Assembly: GCA_038200275.1 (NCBI GenBank)
Contig: JBBPYC010000086.1
Span: forward strand, 39,895 to 103,894
Length of the DNA: 64,000 nucleotides
DNA from: JBBPYC01 sp038200275
GTDB lineage: Bacteria > Pseudomonadota > Gammaproteobacteria > Burkholderiales > Burkholderiaceae_C
Direction of reading: 5' to 3'
This document shows, piece by piece, positions 36,526 through 44,225 of this stretch (its first letter is position 1; every line of letters starts with the position of its first letter). The notes under the pieces were generated by a model. The model was not told where the DNA came from and searched no databases. It saw only the letters and a program-made list of their open reading frames with translations. The translations under genes were made by a program, and so were the position numbers.

Positions 36526-39500
36526 CTACATGCTGCGCCGGTACTGCCCACCCACCTCGAACAGCGCGTGCGTGATCTGCCCAAGCGAACAGCAACGCAC
36601 CGCGTCCATCAGCACGTCGAACACGTTCGCGTTGTCGATCACGGCTTGCTGCAGGCGCTTCAACTGCACCGGTGCATCGCCCCGGTGCCGTGCGTGGAAG
36701 TCGGCCAGCCGCTGCAGCTGACCCTGTTTCTCCGCTTCGGTCGAGCGCGCAAGTTCGAGCTTGTCCGGGGCCTGCTCGCCCCCTGGCTTCAGAAATGTAT
36801 TGACGCCGACGATCGGCAGCTCTCCCGTGTGCTTCAGCATCTCGTAGTGCATCGACTCGTCCTGGATTCGGCCGCGCTGGTAGCCGGTTTCCATCGCGCC
36901 CAGCACACCGCCGCGCTCGGCGATCCGCTCGAACTCCTGCAGCACCGCTTCTTCGACCAGTTCGGTCAGCTCATCGATGATGAACGCGCCCTGGTTCGGG
37001 TTCTCGTTTTTTGCAAGGCCCCATTCGCGGTTGATGATGAGCTGGATCGCCATCGCGCGGCGCACGCTGTCTTCGGTGGGCGTGGTAATCGCTTCGTCGA
37101 ACGCGTTCGTGTGCAGGCTGTTGCAGTTGTCGTAGATCGCGATCAGCGCCTGCAACGTGGTGCGGATGTCGTTGAACTGGATCTCCTGCGCGTGCAGGCT
37201 GCGCCCCGACGTCTGGATGTGGTATTTGAGCTTTTGGCTACGTTCGTTGGCGCCGTACTTCTCCTTCATGGCCACCGCCCAGATGCGGCGTGCCACGCGG
37301 CCCATCACGCAGTATTCGGGGTCCATGCCGTTGGAGAAGAAGAAGCTCAGGTTCGGCGCGAATTCGTCAATGTGCATGCCGCGCGCCAGGTACGCTTCGA
37401 CCAGCGTGAAGCCGTTGGACAGCGTGAATGCGAGCTGACTGATCGGATTCGCGCCGGCTTCGGCGATGTGATAGCCGCTGATCGACACCGAATAAAAATT
37501 GCGTACGTCGTGCTGCACGAAGTACTGCGCGATGTCGCCCATGACTTTCAGCGAGAACTCGGTTGAGAAGATGCAGGTGTTCTGCCCCTGGTCTTCCTTC
37601 AGGATGTCGGCCTGTACGGTGCCGCGCACGTTGGCCAGTACCCAGGCCTTGATCTTGTCGGCTTCCGTCTCGGTTGGTTCGCGGTTGTTGTCGGCGACGA
37701 ACTTGTCGAGGTTCTGGTCGACCGCAGTGTTCATGAACATCGCGAGGATCGTCGGCGCGGGGCCGTTGATCGTCATGCTGACGGAGGTGGTCGGGCTGCA
37801 TAGGTCGAACCCTGAATACAGCACCTTCATGTCGTCGAGCGTGGCGATCGACACGCCCGAATTGCCGACTTTGCCGTAGATGTCGGGCCGCAGCGCCGGA
37901 TCGTTGCCGTACAGGGTGACGCTGTCGAACGCAGTCGACAGACGTTTGGCCGCCATGCCTTCGGACAGCAGCTTGAAGCGACGGTTCGTGCGGAACGCAT
38001 CGCCTTCGCCGGCGAACATGCGGGTGGGGTCTTCGTTCTCGCGCTTGAACGCGAAGGTGCCGGCGGCGTATGGATAGCTGCCGGGGACGTTATCCAGCAT
38101 GAGCCACTTGAGGATCTCACCGTGGTCCTGGTACTTCGGCAGGCTGACTTTGCGGATCGGCGTACCCGACAAGCTCTGCGTCACGAGTGTGGTGCGCAGT
38201 TCCTTGTCGCGAATCTTTACGACGTATTCGTCGCCGGCGTACGCAGCCTGCATGGCAGGCCACTGGGCCAGCAGCTTCTGTGCGTGTGGCACGAGGGTCG
38301 ATTCGCGCTGCGCAGCCAAGTCGTCCGCGGCTTCTGAGGCGCGTGCTTTGTCTGGCTTGCTTTCACGCAGCATCACGCTGGCGGCGCGCAGCTGCTGAAT
38401 CTCACGCGCAAGCCGGGCTTGCTGAACCGCTTGCTGCTTGTAGCCACGCACGGTATCACTGATCTCGGCCAGATAGCGGGTTCGCGCCGCCGGCACGATG
38501 GGCGTCTGGTTCGTGCTGTGGCGCACACCGGTGGCCGGCAGCAGGCCTTCGTCGTTCAGCTTCAAGCCGAGCGCGGCCAGGCGCGGTTTCATCGATTGAT
38601 ACAGCGCGGTCACGCCGTCGTCGTTGAAGCGCGCGGCCATGGTGCCGAAGACCGGCATCTGGTCGGGCGGCGTGCTCCAGGCTTCCTGGTTGCGCTGGAA
38701 CTGCTTGGCGACGTCGCGCAGCGCATCGGCCGCGCCCTTGCGGTCGAACTTGTTGATGGCAACGAACTCGGCGAAGTCGAGCATGTCGATTTTTTCAAGC
38801 TGGCTGGCGGCGCCGAACTCGGGCGTCATCACGTAGAGCGGCACGTCCACCAGTGGCACGATCGCTGCATCGCCCTGCCCGATGCCCGAGGTCTCCACCA
38901 CGATCAGATCGAACCCTGCGCATTTGGCGGCGGCGATCACGTCGGGCAGCGCGGTGCTGATCTCGCTGCCGAAGTCGCGCGTGGCCAGGCTGCGCATGAA
39001 CACGCGCTGGCCGCTGTCGGCGTTGCCCTCTGCGTCTGCAGCGGCCGCCGTGCGCCAGGGCTGGATCGCGTTCATGCGGATGCGGTCGCCGAGCAGCGCG
39101 CCGCCGCTCTTACGGCGCGACGGGTCGATCGAGATCACGGCGATGCGCAGCCCATCCTGCTGGTCGAGCCGCAGGCGGCGGATCAGCTCATCGGTCAGCG
39201 AGGATTTGCCCGCGCCGCCGGTGCCTGTGATGCCGAGCACGGGGATGTTCGTGGCTTCAGCAGCAGCGCGCATGCGTTCCACCAGCCCCGCATCGGCCGC
39301 ATTGTTTTGCAACGCCGTGATGAGTTGCGCCAGCGCGCGCCACGCCATCTGGCCATGGCCTTCGAGCGTTGCCAGATCGTTCGGCGCGTGCGGCGACAAG
39401 TCTTGATCGCACCGCATCACCATCTCACCGATCATGCCGGCCAGGCCCATCTTCTGGCCGTCTTTGGGGCTGAAGATGCGCGCGACACCATAGTCTTCCA

Positions 39501-39858
39501 GCTCGTGGATCTCGGACTCGACGATCACGCCGCCGCCGCCGCCGAACACCTGGATGTGCGCGCCGCCGCGCTCTTTCAGCAGATCGACCATGTACTTGAA
39601 GTACTCGATGTGGCCACCCTGGTAGCTGCTGATCGCGATGCCTTGCACGTCCTCTTGCAACGCGGCAGTGACCACTTCTTCGACCGAGCGGTCGTGGCCC
39701 AGGTGGATCACCTCGCAGCCCATGCTCTGCAGGATGCGCCGCATGATGTTGATCGCCGCGTCGTGCCCGTCGAACAGACTCGCGGCGGTGACGAAACGCA
39801 CCTTGTGCTTGGGACGGTAGTTGGCGAGGGCCTGGAATTCGGCGGACAGGTCGGTCAT
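36526..39858 (-). CDS. icmF: fused isobutyryl-CoA mutase IcmF
   Basis: Adenosylcobalamin-dependent acyl-CoA mutase with its own G-protein chaperone, interconverting isobutyryl-CoA and n-butyryl-CoA (some members prefer pivalyl- or isovaleryl-CoA). 1110 residues in the order B12-binding domain (SLFDGHDAAINIMRR, His32 as cobalt ligand), MeaB-like GTPase (P-loop GTGGAGKSS at 212-220, then SIDPSRRKSGGALLGDRIRMN), linker, and substrate-binding TIM barrel (FDLCSPTTSVSMTINGPAPTI, then NFYSVSISGYHIAEAGANPISQLAFTL). The fusion order identifies IcmF rather than methylmalonyl-CoA mutase. No B12 riboswitch is visible upstream. PPK2 lies 52 bases upstream on the same strand. Confidence 0.95.
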   Translation of the reverse strand: MTDLSAEFQALANYRPKHKVRFVTAASLFDGHDAAINIMRRILQSMGCEVIHLGHDRSVEEVVTAALQEDVQGIAISSYQGGHIEYFKYMVDLLKERGGAHIQVFGGGGGVIVESEIHELEDYGVARIFSPKDGQKMGLAGMIGEMVMRCDQDLSPHAPNDLATLEGHGQMAWRALAQLITALQNNAADAGLVERMRAAAEATNIPVLGITGTGGAGKSSLTDELIRRLRLDQQDGLRIAVISIDPSRRKSGGALLGDRIRMNAIQPWRTAAAADAEGNADSGQRVFMRSLATRDFGSEISTALPDVIAAAKCAGFDLIVVETSGIGQGDAAIVPLVDVPLYVMTPEFGAASQLEKIDMLDFAEFVAINKFDRKGAADALRDVAKQFQRNQEAWSTPPDQMPVFGTMAARFNDDGVTALYQSMKPRLAALGLKLNDEGLLPATGVRHSTNQTPIVPAARTRYLAEISDTVRGYKQQAVQQARLAREIQQLRAASVMLRESKPDKARASEAADDLAAQRESTLVPHAQKLLAQWPAMQAAYAGDEYVVKIRDKELRTTLVTQSLSGTPIRKVSLPKYQDHGEILKWLMLDNVPGSYPYAAGTFAFKRENEDPTRMFAGEGDAFRTNRRFKLLSEGMAAKRLSTAFDSVTLYGNDPALRPDIYGKVGNSGVSIATLDDMKVLYSGFDLCSPTTSVSMTINGPAPTILAMFMNTAVDQNLDKFVADNNREPTETEADKIKAWVLANVRGTVQADILKEDQGQNTCIFSTEFSLKVMGDIAQYFVQHDVRNFYSVSISGYHIAEAGANPISQLAFTLSNGFTLVEAYLARGMHIDEFAPNLSFFFSNGMDPEYCVMGRVARRIWAVAMKEKYGANERSQKLKYHIQTSGRSLHAQEIQFNDIRTTLQALIAIYDNCNSLHTNAFDEAITTPTEDSVRRAMAIQLIINREWGLAKNENPNQGAFIIDELTELVEEAVLQEFERIAERGGVLGAMETGYQRGRIQDESMHYEMLKHTGELPIVGVNTFLKPGGEQAPDKLELARSTEAEKQGQLQRLADFHARHRGDAPVQLKRLQQAVIDNANVFDVLMDAVRCCSLGQITHALFEVGGQYRRSM

Positions 39859-39910
39859 GTCTGGGCTCTGTTGGCGTGCGGTGGTGGCGAGGGCAATTTG
39901 GCTGCTGACG

Positions 39911-40780
39911 TCATTCGATCTTCAAGCCGCACAGCTTCGGGTCGCCGGTCGGGTACTGCAATTCGAGACCCTCGAGTGTGTCGCGCACGAGGGTCGCGAT
40001 CATCAGGTTGCGGTGTGTTTTGGAATTGGCCGGCACCACGGTCCACGGTGCCCAGGCAGTGCTGGTCGCGCCCAGCAGTGCGCCGTAAGCCTGCTGGTAT
40101 TGCTTCCACTGCTTGCGCGCTTCGATGTCGCTCATCGCAAACTTCCAGTGCTTGGCTGGGTCGTCGAGCCGCGCCTGCAGCCGCTCGCGCTGTTCGTCAT
40201 AGCCGATATGCAGCATGAACTTCAGGATGACCGTGCCGGTCTCGGTCAGCATGCGTTCGAAGTCGTTGATGTGGCGATAACGCTGCTCGGTCTGCTCCGC
40301 ATCGATCCAGCCTTGTACGACCGGCACCAGCACGTCCTCGTAGTGACTGCGGTTGAAACACATGATGTGGCCGGCCTCCGGCACCTGCGCGTGAATGCGC
40401 CACAGGTAATCGTGCGCGCGCTCGGCTTCGGTCGGCGCTTTCCAGCCGATCGTGCGCACGCCCAGCGGGCTGGTGCGCGAAAACACGCCACGCAGGGTGC
40501 CGTCCTTGCCCGACGTGTCGGTGCCCTGCAGCACCACCAGCAGTTTGAAACGTTGGTCCGCATAGAACAGGTTCTGCAGCTCGTCGATCTCGATCGCGAG
40601 AGCGTCCAGCAGCGCCTTGTCGTCGCTTTTGTCGCCGGTCGAATACGGCTTGGCTTCCGGGTCGAAGTCGGCCATGTCGATCGCGCGGCTGGTGCCGCGC
40701 AGCGGCGCTTGCCAAGGATTCGGGCCGTCCTGCTTTGATGGTTTTTCAGCTTCTTTTTCTTTGGCGGAGCGGCTTGTCAT
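39911..40780 (-). CDS. polyphosphate kinase 2 family protein
   Basis: Transfers phosphate between polyphosphate and nucleotides. 289 residues. Walker A GTDTSGKDGT at 86-95, lid/Walker B-like segment MCFNRSHYEDVLVP, and KHWKFAMSDIEARKQWKQYQQAY in the C-terminal part. It resembles the PPK2-related subgroup that often acts as a polyphosphate:AMP or ADP phosphotransferase. The start MTSRSAKEKEAEK at 40780 is preferred over the upstream opening at 40840. It may share a transcript with icmF. Confidence 0.9.
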   Translation of the reverse strand: MTSRSAKEKEAEKPSKQDGPNPWQAPLRGTSRAIDMADFDPEAKPYSTGDKSDDKALLDALAIEIDELQNLFYADQRFKLLVVLQGTDTSGKDGTLRGVFSRTSPLGVRTIGWKAPTEAERAHDYLWRIHAQVPEAGHIMCFNRSHYEDVLVPVVQGWIDAEQTEQRYRHINDFERMLTETGTVILKFMLHIGYDEQRERLQARLDDPAKHWKFAMSDIEARKQWKQYQQAYGALLGATSTAWAPWTVVPANSKTHRNLMIATLVRDTLEGLELQYPTGDPKLCGLKIE

Positions 40781-40972
40781 TGGCAAAACTTTCTCTTGAG
40801 TAAAACGGCTGGCCAAAGGAAACGGTAGCGGGGATGCCAAGCGGTGTAAAGAAAAGTGTCCGCGCGCACTGCCACTCGCTGCAACAAGACGGCCCCTTGT
40901 CGATCGCCGCGTTCAGATCACTTGGCAGCCGAGCCTGGGTAAGCTGACCTTTTTAGGCAACCAAGGATAAAC

Positions 40973-41473
40973 ATGTCCGATCGTGCAATGACCGATCCGG
41001 GTTTCCCCGCCGATGAGCAATTGATGCAAAACCCGGCCTTATCAAACGCAGGCGCTTTACCGCAGGCCGATCGCATCCGACCCGCCGATGGATACGCAGG
41101 CGACGTTTCGCCGCAGCTGGCTTGGCAATGGGTGCAGGACGGCGTCGCGAAGATTGTCGATGTGCGCACCGACGCCGAGAGGGAATGGGTGGGTTTTGTG
41201 CCGGGCGCGGTTGGACTGGCATGGAAGCAGTGGCCGCAGATGCAGCCCAGCCCGGCGTTTGATGCGGGGCTGCGGCAGTTCGACAACACCACCCGCCTGC
41301 TCATGCTATGCCGCAGCGGCGTGCGATCCATCGCGGCAGCGCGCCGTGCATCTGAACTCGGCCTTCAGGCTTACAACATCCTGGAAGGCTTCGAAGGCGA
41401 ACGGGATGCAAAAGGGCACCGAGGCCATACCAGTGGCTGGCAGTTCCGTGGACTTCCGTGGAGCCAGAACTAG
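40973..41473 (+). CDS. rhodanese-like domain protein
   Basis: 166 residues with a single rhodanese domain: VSPQLAWQWVQDGVAKIVDVRTDAEREWVGFVPGAV, active-site loop LCRSGVRS with Cys113, and NILEGFEGERDAKGHRG near the end. Single-domain rhodaneses move sulfane sulfur; the physiological acceptor is unknown. There is no export signal. It is divergent from PPK2. Confidence 0.88.
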   Translation: MSDRAMTDPGFPADEQLMQNPALSNAGALPQADRIRPADGYAGDVSPQLAWQWVQDGVAKIVDVRTDAEREWVGFVPGAVGLAWKQWPQMQPSPAFDAGLRQFDNTTRLLMLCRSGVRSIAAARRASELGLQAYNILEGFEGERDAKGHRGHTSGWQFRGLPWSQN

Positions 41474-41580
41474 CTCAAGCCGATAGTCCGCTTAGCGGTG
41501 GTCGCCTCAGCCCTCCCTTGCCATTTTGGATGCTCCCACACAGCACCTCTGTCCACAAATCAACACATCAAATATAAAAA

Positions 41581-41618
41581 CATTTAGAAACAATTAATAT
41601 TGTTAATGATACTAAATG
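41581..41618. repeat. nested inverted repeat, candidate operator for the synthase gene
   Basis: Outer arms CATTTAG (41581-41587) and CTAAATG (41612-41618) enclose inner arms AACAAT (41589-41594) and ATTGTT (41599-41604) around TAAT. Both pairs are perfect. It is centred about 255 bases before the synthase start, so it would act from a distance or on a further-upstream promoter. The protein that might bind is unknown. Confidence 0.45.
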
Positions 41619-41708
41619 TACAATTTATGCATTCATATGTTAAAGACTTTCATGATGACTTGCCGATAGTTTTGAATTATTAGATGGCGGATGCTTTGGC
41701 CAATCGAC

Positions 41709-41736
41709 TTGACCAATCTGATAGACAAATTCTTAT
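41709..41736 (+). promoter_or_regulatory. candidate sigma-70 promoter for the autoinducer synthase
   Basis: TTGACC (41709-41714, five of six matches to the -35 box), 16 bases, then TCTTAT (41731-41736, four of six to the -10 box). It would give an untranslated leader of about 110 bases. This is the best match I see in the region but it is not decisive. Confidence 0.35.
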
Positions 41737-41855
41737 TGGCACGGTACAAGTTGATTGCTTGCGAAAAGTTTTGGTTTTGGTTTTTTGAAACGCCCAACGG
41801 GCTTCGCATCGGTTCGCAAGTTCGCCACTTTTCGTATTCACTCTAGTCATCTCCT

Positions 41856-43115
41856 ATGGAAACTGGTCTCTTGGAAAGGCTGATTCGACCAACGACACAG
41901 CCGGTTGCAGCCGCTGACCCGGCGATCACGGCGCACCTGCAAGATCGGGTCACCACCACATTCACCAAACGCTGGTTGGAAGAGTGGGGCGGCACATCGT
42001 TGCTGCACGGCCGTTCGCCCGGTACCGAATCGGTGCATCTGGACGGCAATGACTATCTGGGCCTGTCGGGCCACCCTCACATTGTCGAAGCGCAAGTGGC
42101 AGCCTTGCGCAAGCACAACGAATCGGTCATTCAATCTGGTGTCTTTCTCCACCTAGAGCATCCACAGCATCTGCTTGAGCAACGGATGGCCCACTGGGTT
42201 GGCAAGGAAGACAGCTTCGTATGCCAGTCCGGCTATGCAGCGAACCTTGGCTTGCTGCAATCGATCGCTGATGCCCAGACGCCGGTGTATCTGGACACCC
42301 TGGCTCACATGTCGTTATGGGAAGGGGTGCATGCAGCACGTGCGACCGGGCACCCGTTCCGCCACAACGATCCGCAGCATCTGGACCGCATGATGGCGCG
42401 GCATGGTGCTGGCGTGGTGGTGGTGGATTCGGTCTACAGCACAACCGGCGCGATGTGTCCGTTGCTCGAAATGATCGAAGTAACGGAACGCCACGGCAGC
42501 ATGATCGTGGTGGACGAATCGCATTCGCTTGGTACCCATGGACCGAGCGGCGCCGGTCTTTGCCAACAACTGGGCCTGACCCATCGGGTGCATTTCATCA
42601 CCGCCAGCCTGGCCAAGGCGTTTGCCGGTCGCGCGGGATTTTTCACGCTGCCGACCGCGATGCGCAACTACACGTTGACGAACAGCTTCCCCAACATGTT
42701 CAGTTCCTGTCTGCTGCCGCATGAGATTGAGGGTCTTGCGGCCACGCTTGACGTGGTCCAGCAAGCCGACGCCGAACGTGCGCGGTTGCACATGATCACT
42801 CAACGACTGCGTGCCACGTTCACTGCACTCGGCTTTCCGATTCATCAAGGCACCGAGCAGATCATCGCGCTGGAGCCCGGCGCGGAACCCGACACCATGG
42901 TGCTACGCGATCAGTTCGAGGCGCAGGACGTATTCGGCGCTGTGTTTTGTGCGCCAGCCACCAGTCGCAACCGCTCCATGCTGCGGCTCACGCTGAGTGC
43001 CGCCTTGACGGATACGGAAGTTGCGCACATCGAATGCGCCGCTGCCGCCGTCGCGCCGATCGTGCAACCGTGGAACTGGCCGATTGCGCGACGTGGCGGC
43101 CGCATCGCTGCCTGA
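41856..43115 (+). CDS. CqsA/LqsA-type alpha-hydroxyketone autoinducer synthase
   Basis: PLP-dependent alpha-oxoamine synthase-family enzyme that condenses an acyl-CoA with an amino substrate (2-aminobutyrate or SAM in Vibrio CqsA) to make CAI-1/LAI-1-like signals. 419 residues. Substrate-site segment VHLDGNDYLGLSGHP at 60-74, FVCQSGYAANLGLLQSIAD, the PLP-stacking/aspartate motif VVDESHSLGTHGPSGAG (Asp220, His223) and the Schiff-base Lys254 in ITASLAKAFAGRAGF. The DESHSLGTHGP-GAG motif fits CqsA/LqsA better than KBL or BioF, and no biotin or threonine genes are nearby. Partner kinase and regulator genes lie opposite, tail to tail. Product chain length is unknown. Confidence 0.85.
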   Translation: METGLLERLIRPTTQPVAAADPAITAHLQDRVTTTFTKRWLEEWGGTSLLHGRSPGTESVHLDGNDYLGLSGHPHIVEAQVAALRKHNESVIQSGVFLHLEHPQHLLEQRMAHWVGKEDSFVCQSGYAANLGLLQSIADAQTPVYLDTLAHMSLWEGVHAARATGHPFRHNDPQHLDRMMARHGAGVVVVDSVYSTTGAMCPLLEMIEVTERHGSMIVVDESHSLGTHGPSGAGLCQQLGLTHRVHFITASLAKAFAGRAGFFTLPTAMRNYTLTNSFPNMFSSCLLPHEIEGLAATLDVVQQADAERARLHMITQRLRATFTALGFPIHQGTEQIIALEPGAEPDTMVLRDQFEAQDVFGAVFCAPATSRNRSMLRLTLSAALTDTEVAHIECAAAAVAPIVQPWNWPIARRGGRIAA

Positions 43116-43137
43116 TCTCACAACGACCGTTGCGAGA
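43116..43137. terminator. weak stem-loop between the convergent synthase and regulator genes
   Basis: TCTC and GAGA flank CAACG/CGTTG with one mismatch, starting at the base after the synthase stop codon. There is no T-run on either strand, so a role as terminator is doubtful; it could simply protect the mRNA end. Confidence 0.25.
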
Positions 43138-43174
43138 GCTTCTGGCAACGACGCGCTGGGTCTATCAAAGTCCA

Positions 43175-44152
43175 TCACTGCTCAACCCGACGCGCCGTTT
43201 GCTGCGCCATGAATTGTCCGAAGCTGCTGCTTGAATCATCCGGCTGATCGGGCAGACTGAACGATGCACCGAGCAACGGTTCATCGTTACCGATCGCAAA
43301 AGCCGGCCGCAACTCGACTCGATCCTGGATGCCGAGCACCTGCCTTAGCTCGAAGTCGACCAGCTTGTGGCCGCGCCGCACGTCGTCCAACTCGGCGGCA
43401 CTCAGGTCAGCCGCATCCATCGATTCAACCAACTCGTCAAGATCGCCGGCTGCCTCCAGTTGCAGCCAGCTGGCGTTGCCCTCGGCATCCCGCCCGAGCA
43501 GGCCGAATGGGGTGCCGATCACCGCGTGTTCGACCCAATGCCGCTCGCTCCATTCTTCCAGCGCGCGCGTGACCGACGGCAGGTGCAGCAATGCGTACTG
43601 ACGCGGCGACAAGGTGGAGCGCCAGATCTGCGCGACGCGCGGCTCGGCCGCGGCCTGAAGTCGCCGAATCGCCGCCAGCAGCCGCTGCACCATATCGGCG
43701 GCCTGTTTCGGCACGAATTGCTGAATCAGTCCCTGGTTGAACGCGTCTACCGCCAACTGGTCATCGGCGCGACCGGTCAGCAGGATTCGCATGCCAGGCC
43801 AATCGTGCAACGCGGCAAGCACCTGGAAACCATCCATTGCGGGCATTGAATAGTCGACCACCGCGACCTGCGTCAGCTGATAGCGCACCGGCGACTGGCG
43901 CCAATAATCGAGGATCTGCGGTATCAGCGGCATGCGGATCTTGTGCCAGCGCTCTACGATTTCCTGCTGGCGCCAACGATCAGCGTCGCGCACCGTACGC
44001 TGGCGCGTCAACTGCGCCACGCACTCGGACGGCCGCAGCAGCAGACGCAACGGCCATTCAGGCGGCAACACCAGCGCCATCATCTCCAGGAAGGTGGCGT
44101 CGTCGTCGAGCAGCATCACGGCGCCCGGCGACTTGAATAGGGACAGGCTCAT
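43175..44152 (-). CDS. LqsR-like response regulator
   Basis: 325 residues from the ATG at 44152. Receiver domain with the acidic cluster Asp16-Asp17-Asp18 (MLLDDD), phosphoacceptor Asp100 (VAVVDYSMPAMDGF), Thr126 and Lys149 (FVPK). Between the second and third strands there is an insertion of about 45 residues (WRQQEIVERWHKIRMPLIPQIL), which ordinary receivers lack. The C-terminal 160 residues contain no helix-turn-helix I can see. This architecture matches the LqsR class rather than a classical transcription factor. It lies 73 bases after the kinase gene. An earlier in-frame TTG (44206) is less likely. Confidence 0.78.
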   Translation of the reverse strand: MSLSLFKSPGAVMLLDDDATFLEMMALVLPPEWPLRLLLRPSECVAQLTRQRTVRDADRWRQQEIVERWHKIRMPLIPQILDYWRQSPVRYQLTQVAVVDYSMPAMDGFQVLAALHDWPGMRILLTGRADDQLAVDAFNQGLIQQFVPKQAADMVQRLLAAIRRLQAAAEPRVAQIWRSTLSPRQYALLHLPSVTRALEEWSERHWVEHAVIGTPFGLLGRDAEGNASWLQLEAAGDLDELVESMDAADLSAAELDDVRRGHKLVDFELRQVLGIQDRVELRPAFAIGNDEPLLGASFSLPDQPDDSSSSFGQFMAQQTARRVEQ

Positions 44153-44225
44153 GATGATGAAAACGATTGCGTTGGGGTTCGGGACTGGGCGTTTTCCAGC
44201 CGCCAAGCAGGCAGCGCCTTGGCTC

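Larger units (their letters stand above)
41474..41855 (+). promoter_or_regulatory. AT-rich control region upstream of the autoinducer synthase
   Basis: A 382-base gene-free stretch. Bases from about 41560 to 41790 are strikingly rich in A and T, with runs such as ATATAAAAACATTTAG and TTTTGGTTTTGGTTTTTTG, in an otherwise GC-rich window. It contains a nested inverted repeat, a candidate promoter and a GCCC-AAC-GGGC hairpin near 41790-41800. The position directly in front of the cqsA-like gene suggests complex or silencer-mediated regulation. Foreign origin is a possible alternative reading. Confidence 0.6.

Noticed and set aside
39859..39910. Cobalamin riboswitch before icmF
   Set aside because: Only 52 bases separate PPK2 and icmF, too short, and no B12-box-like sequence is visible.
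38419..40218. 599-codon forward frame
   Set aside because: Antisense to icmF and PPK2, both of which have full domain signatures.
41856..43115. 2-amino-3-ketobutyrate CoA ligase or 8-amino-7-oxononanoate synthase as identity of the PLP enzyme
   Set aside because: No tdh or bio genes nearby, the DESHSLGTHGP motif fits CqsA/LqsA better, and a matching kinase and regulator are adjacent.
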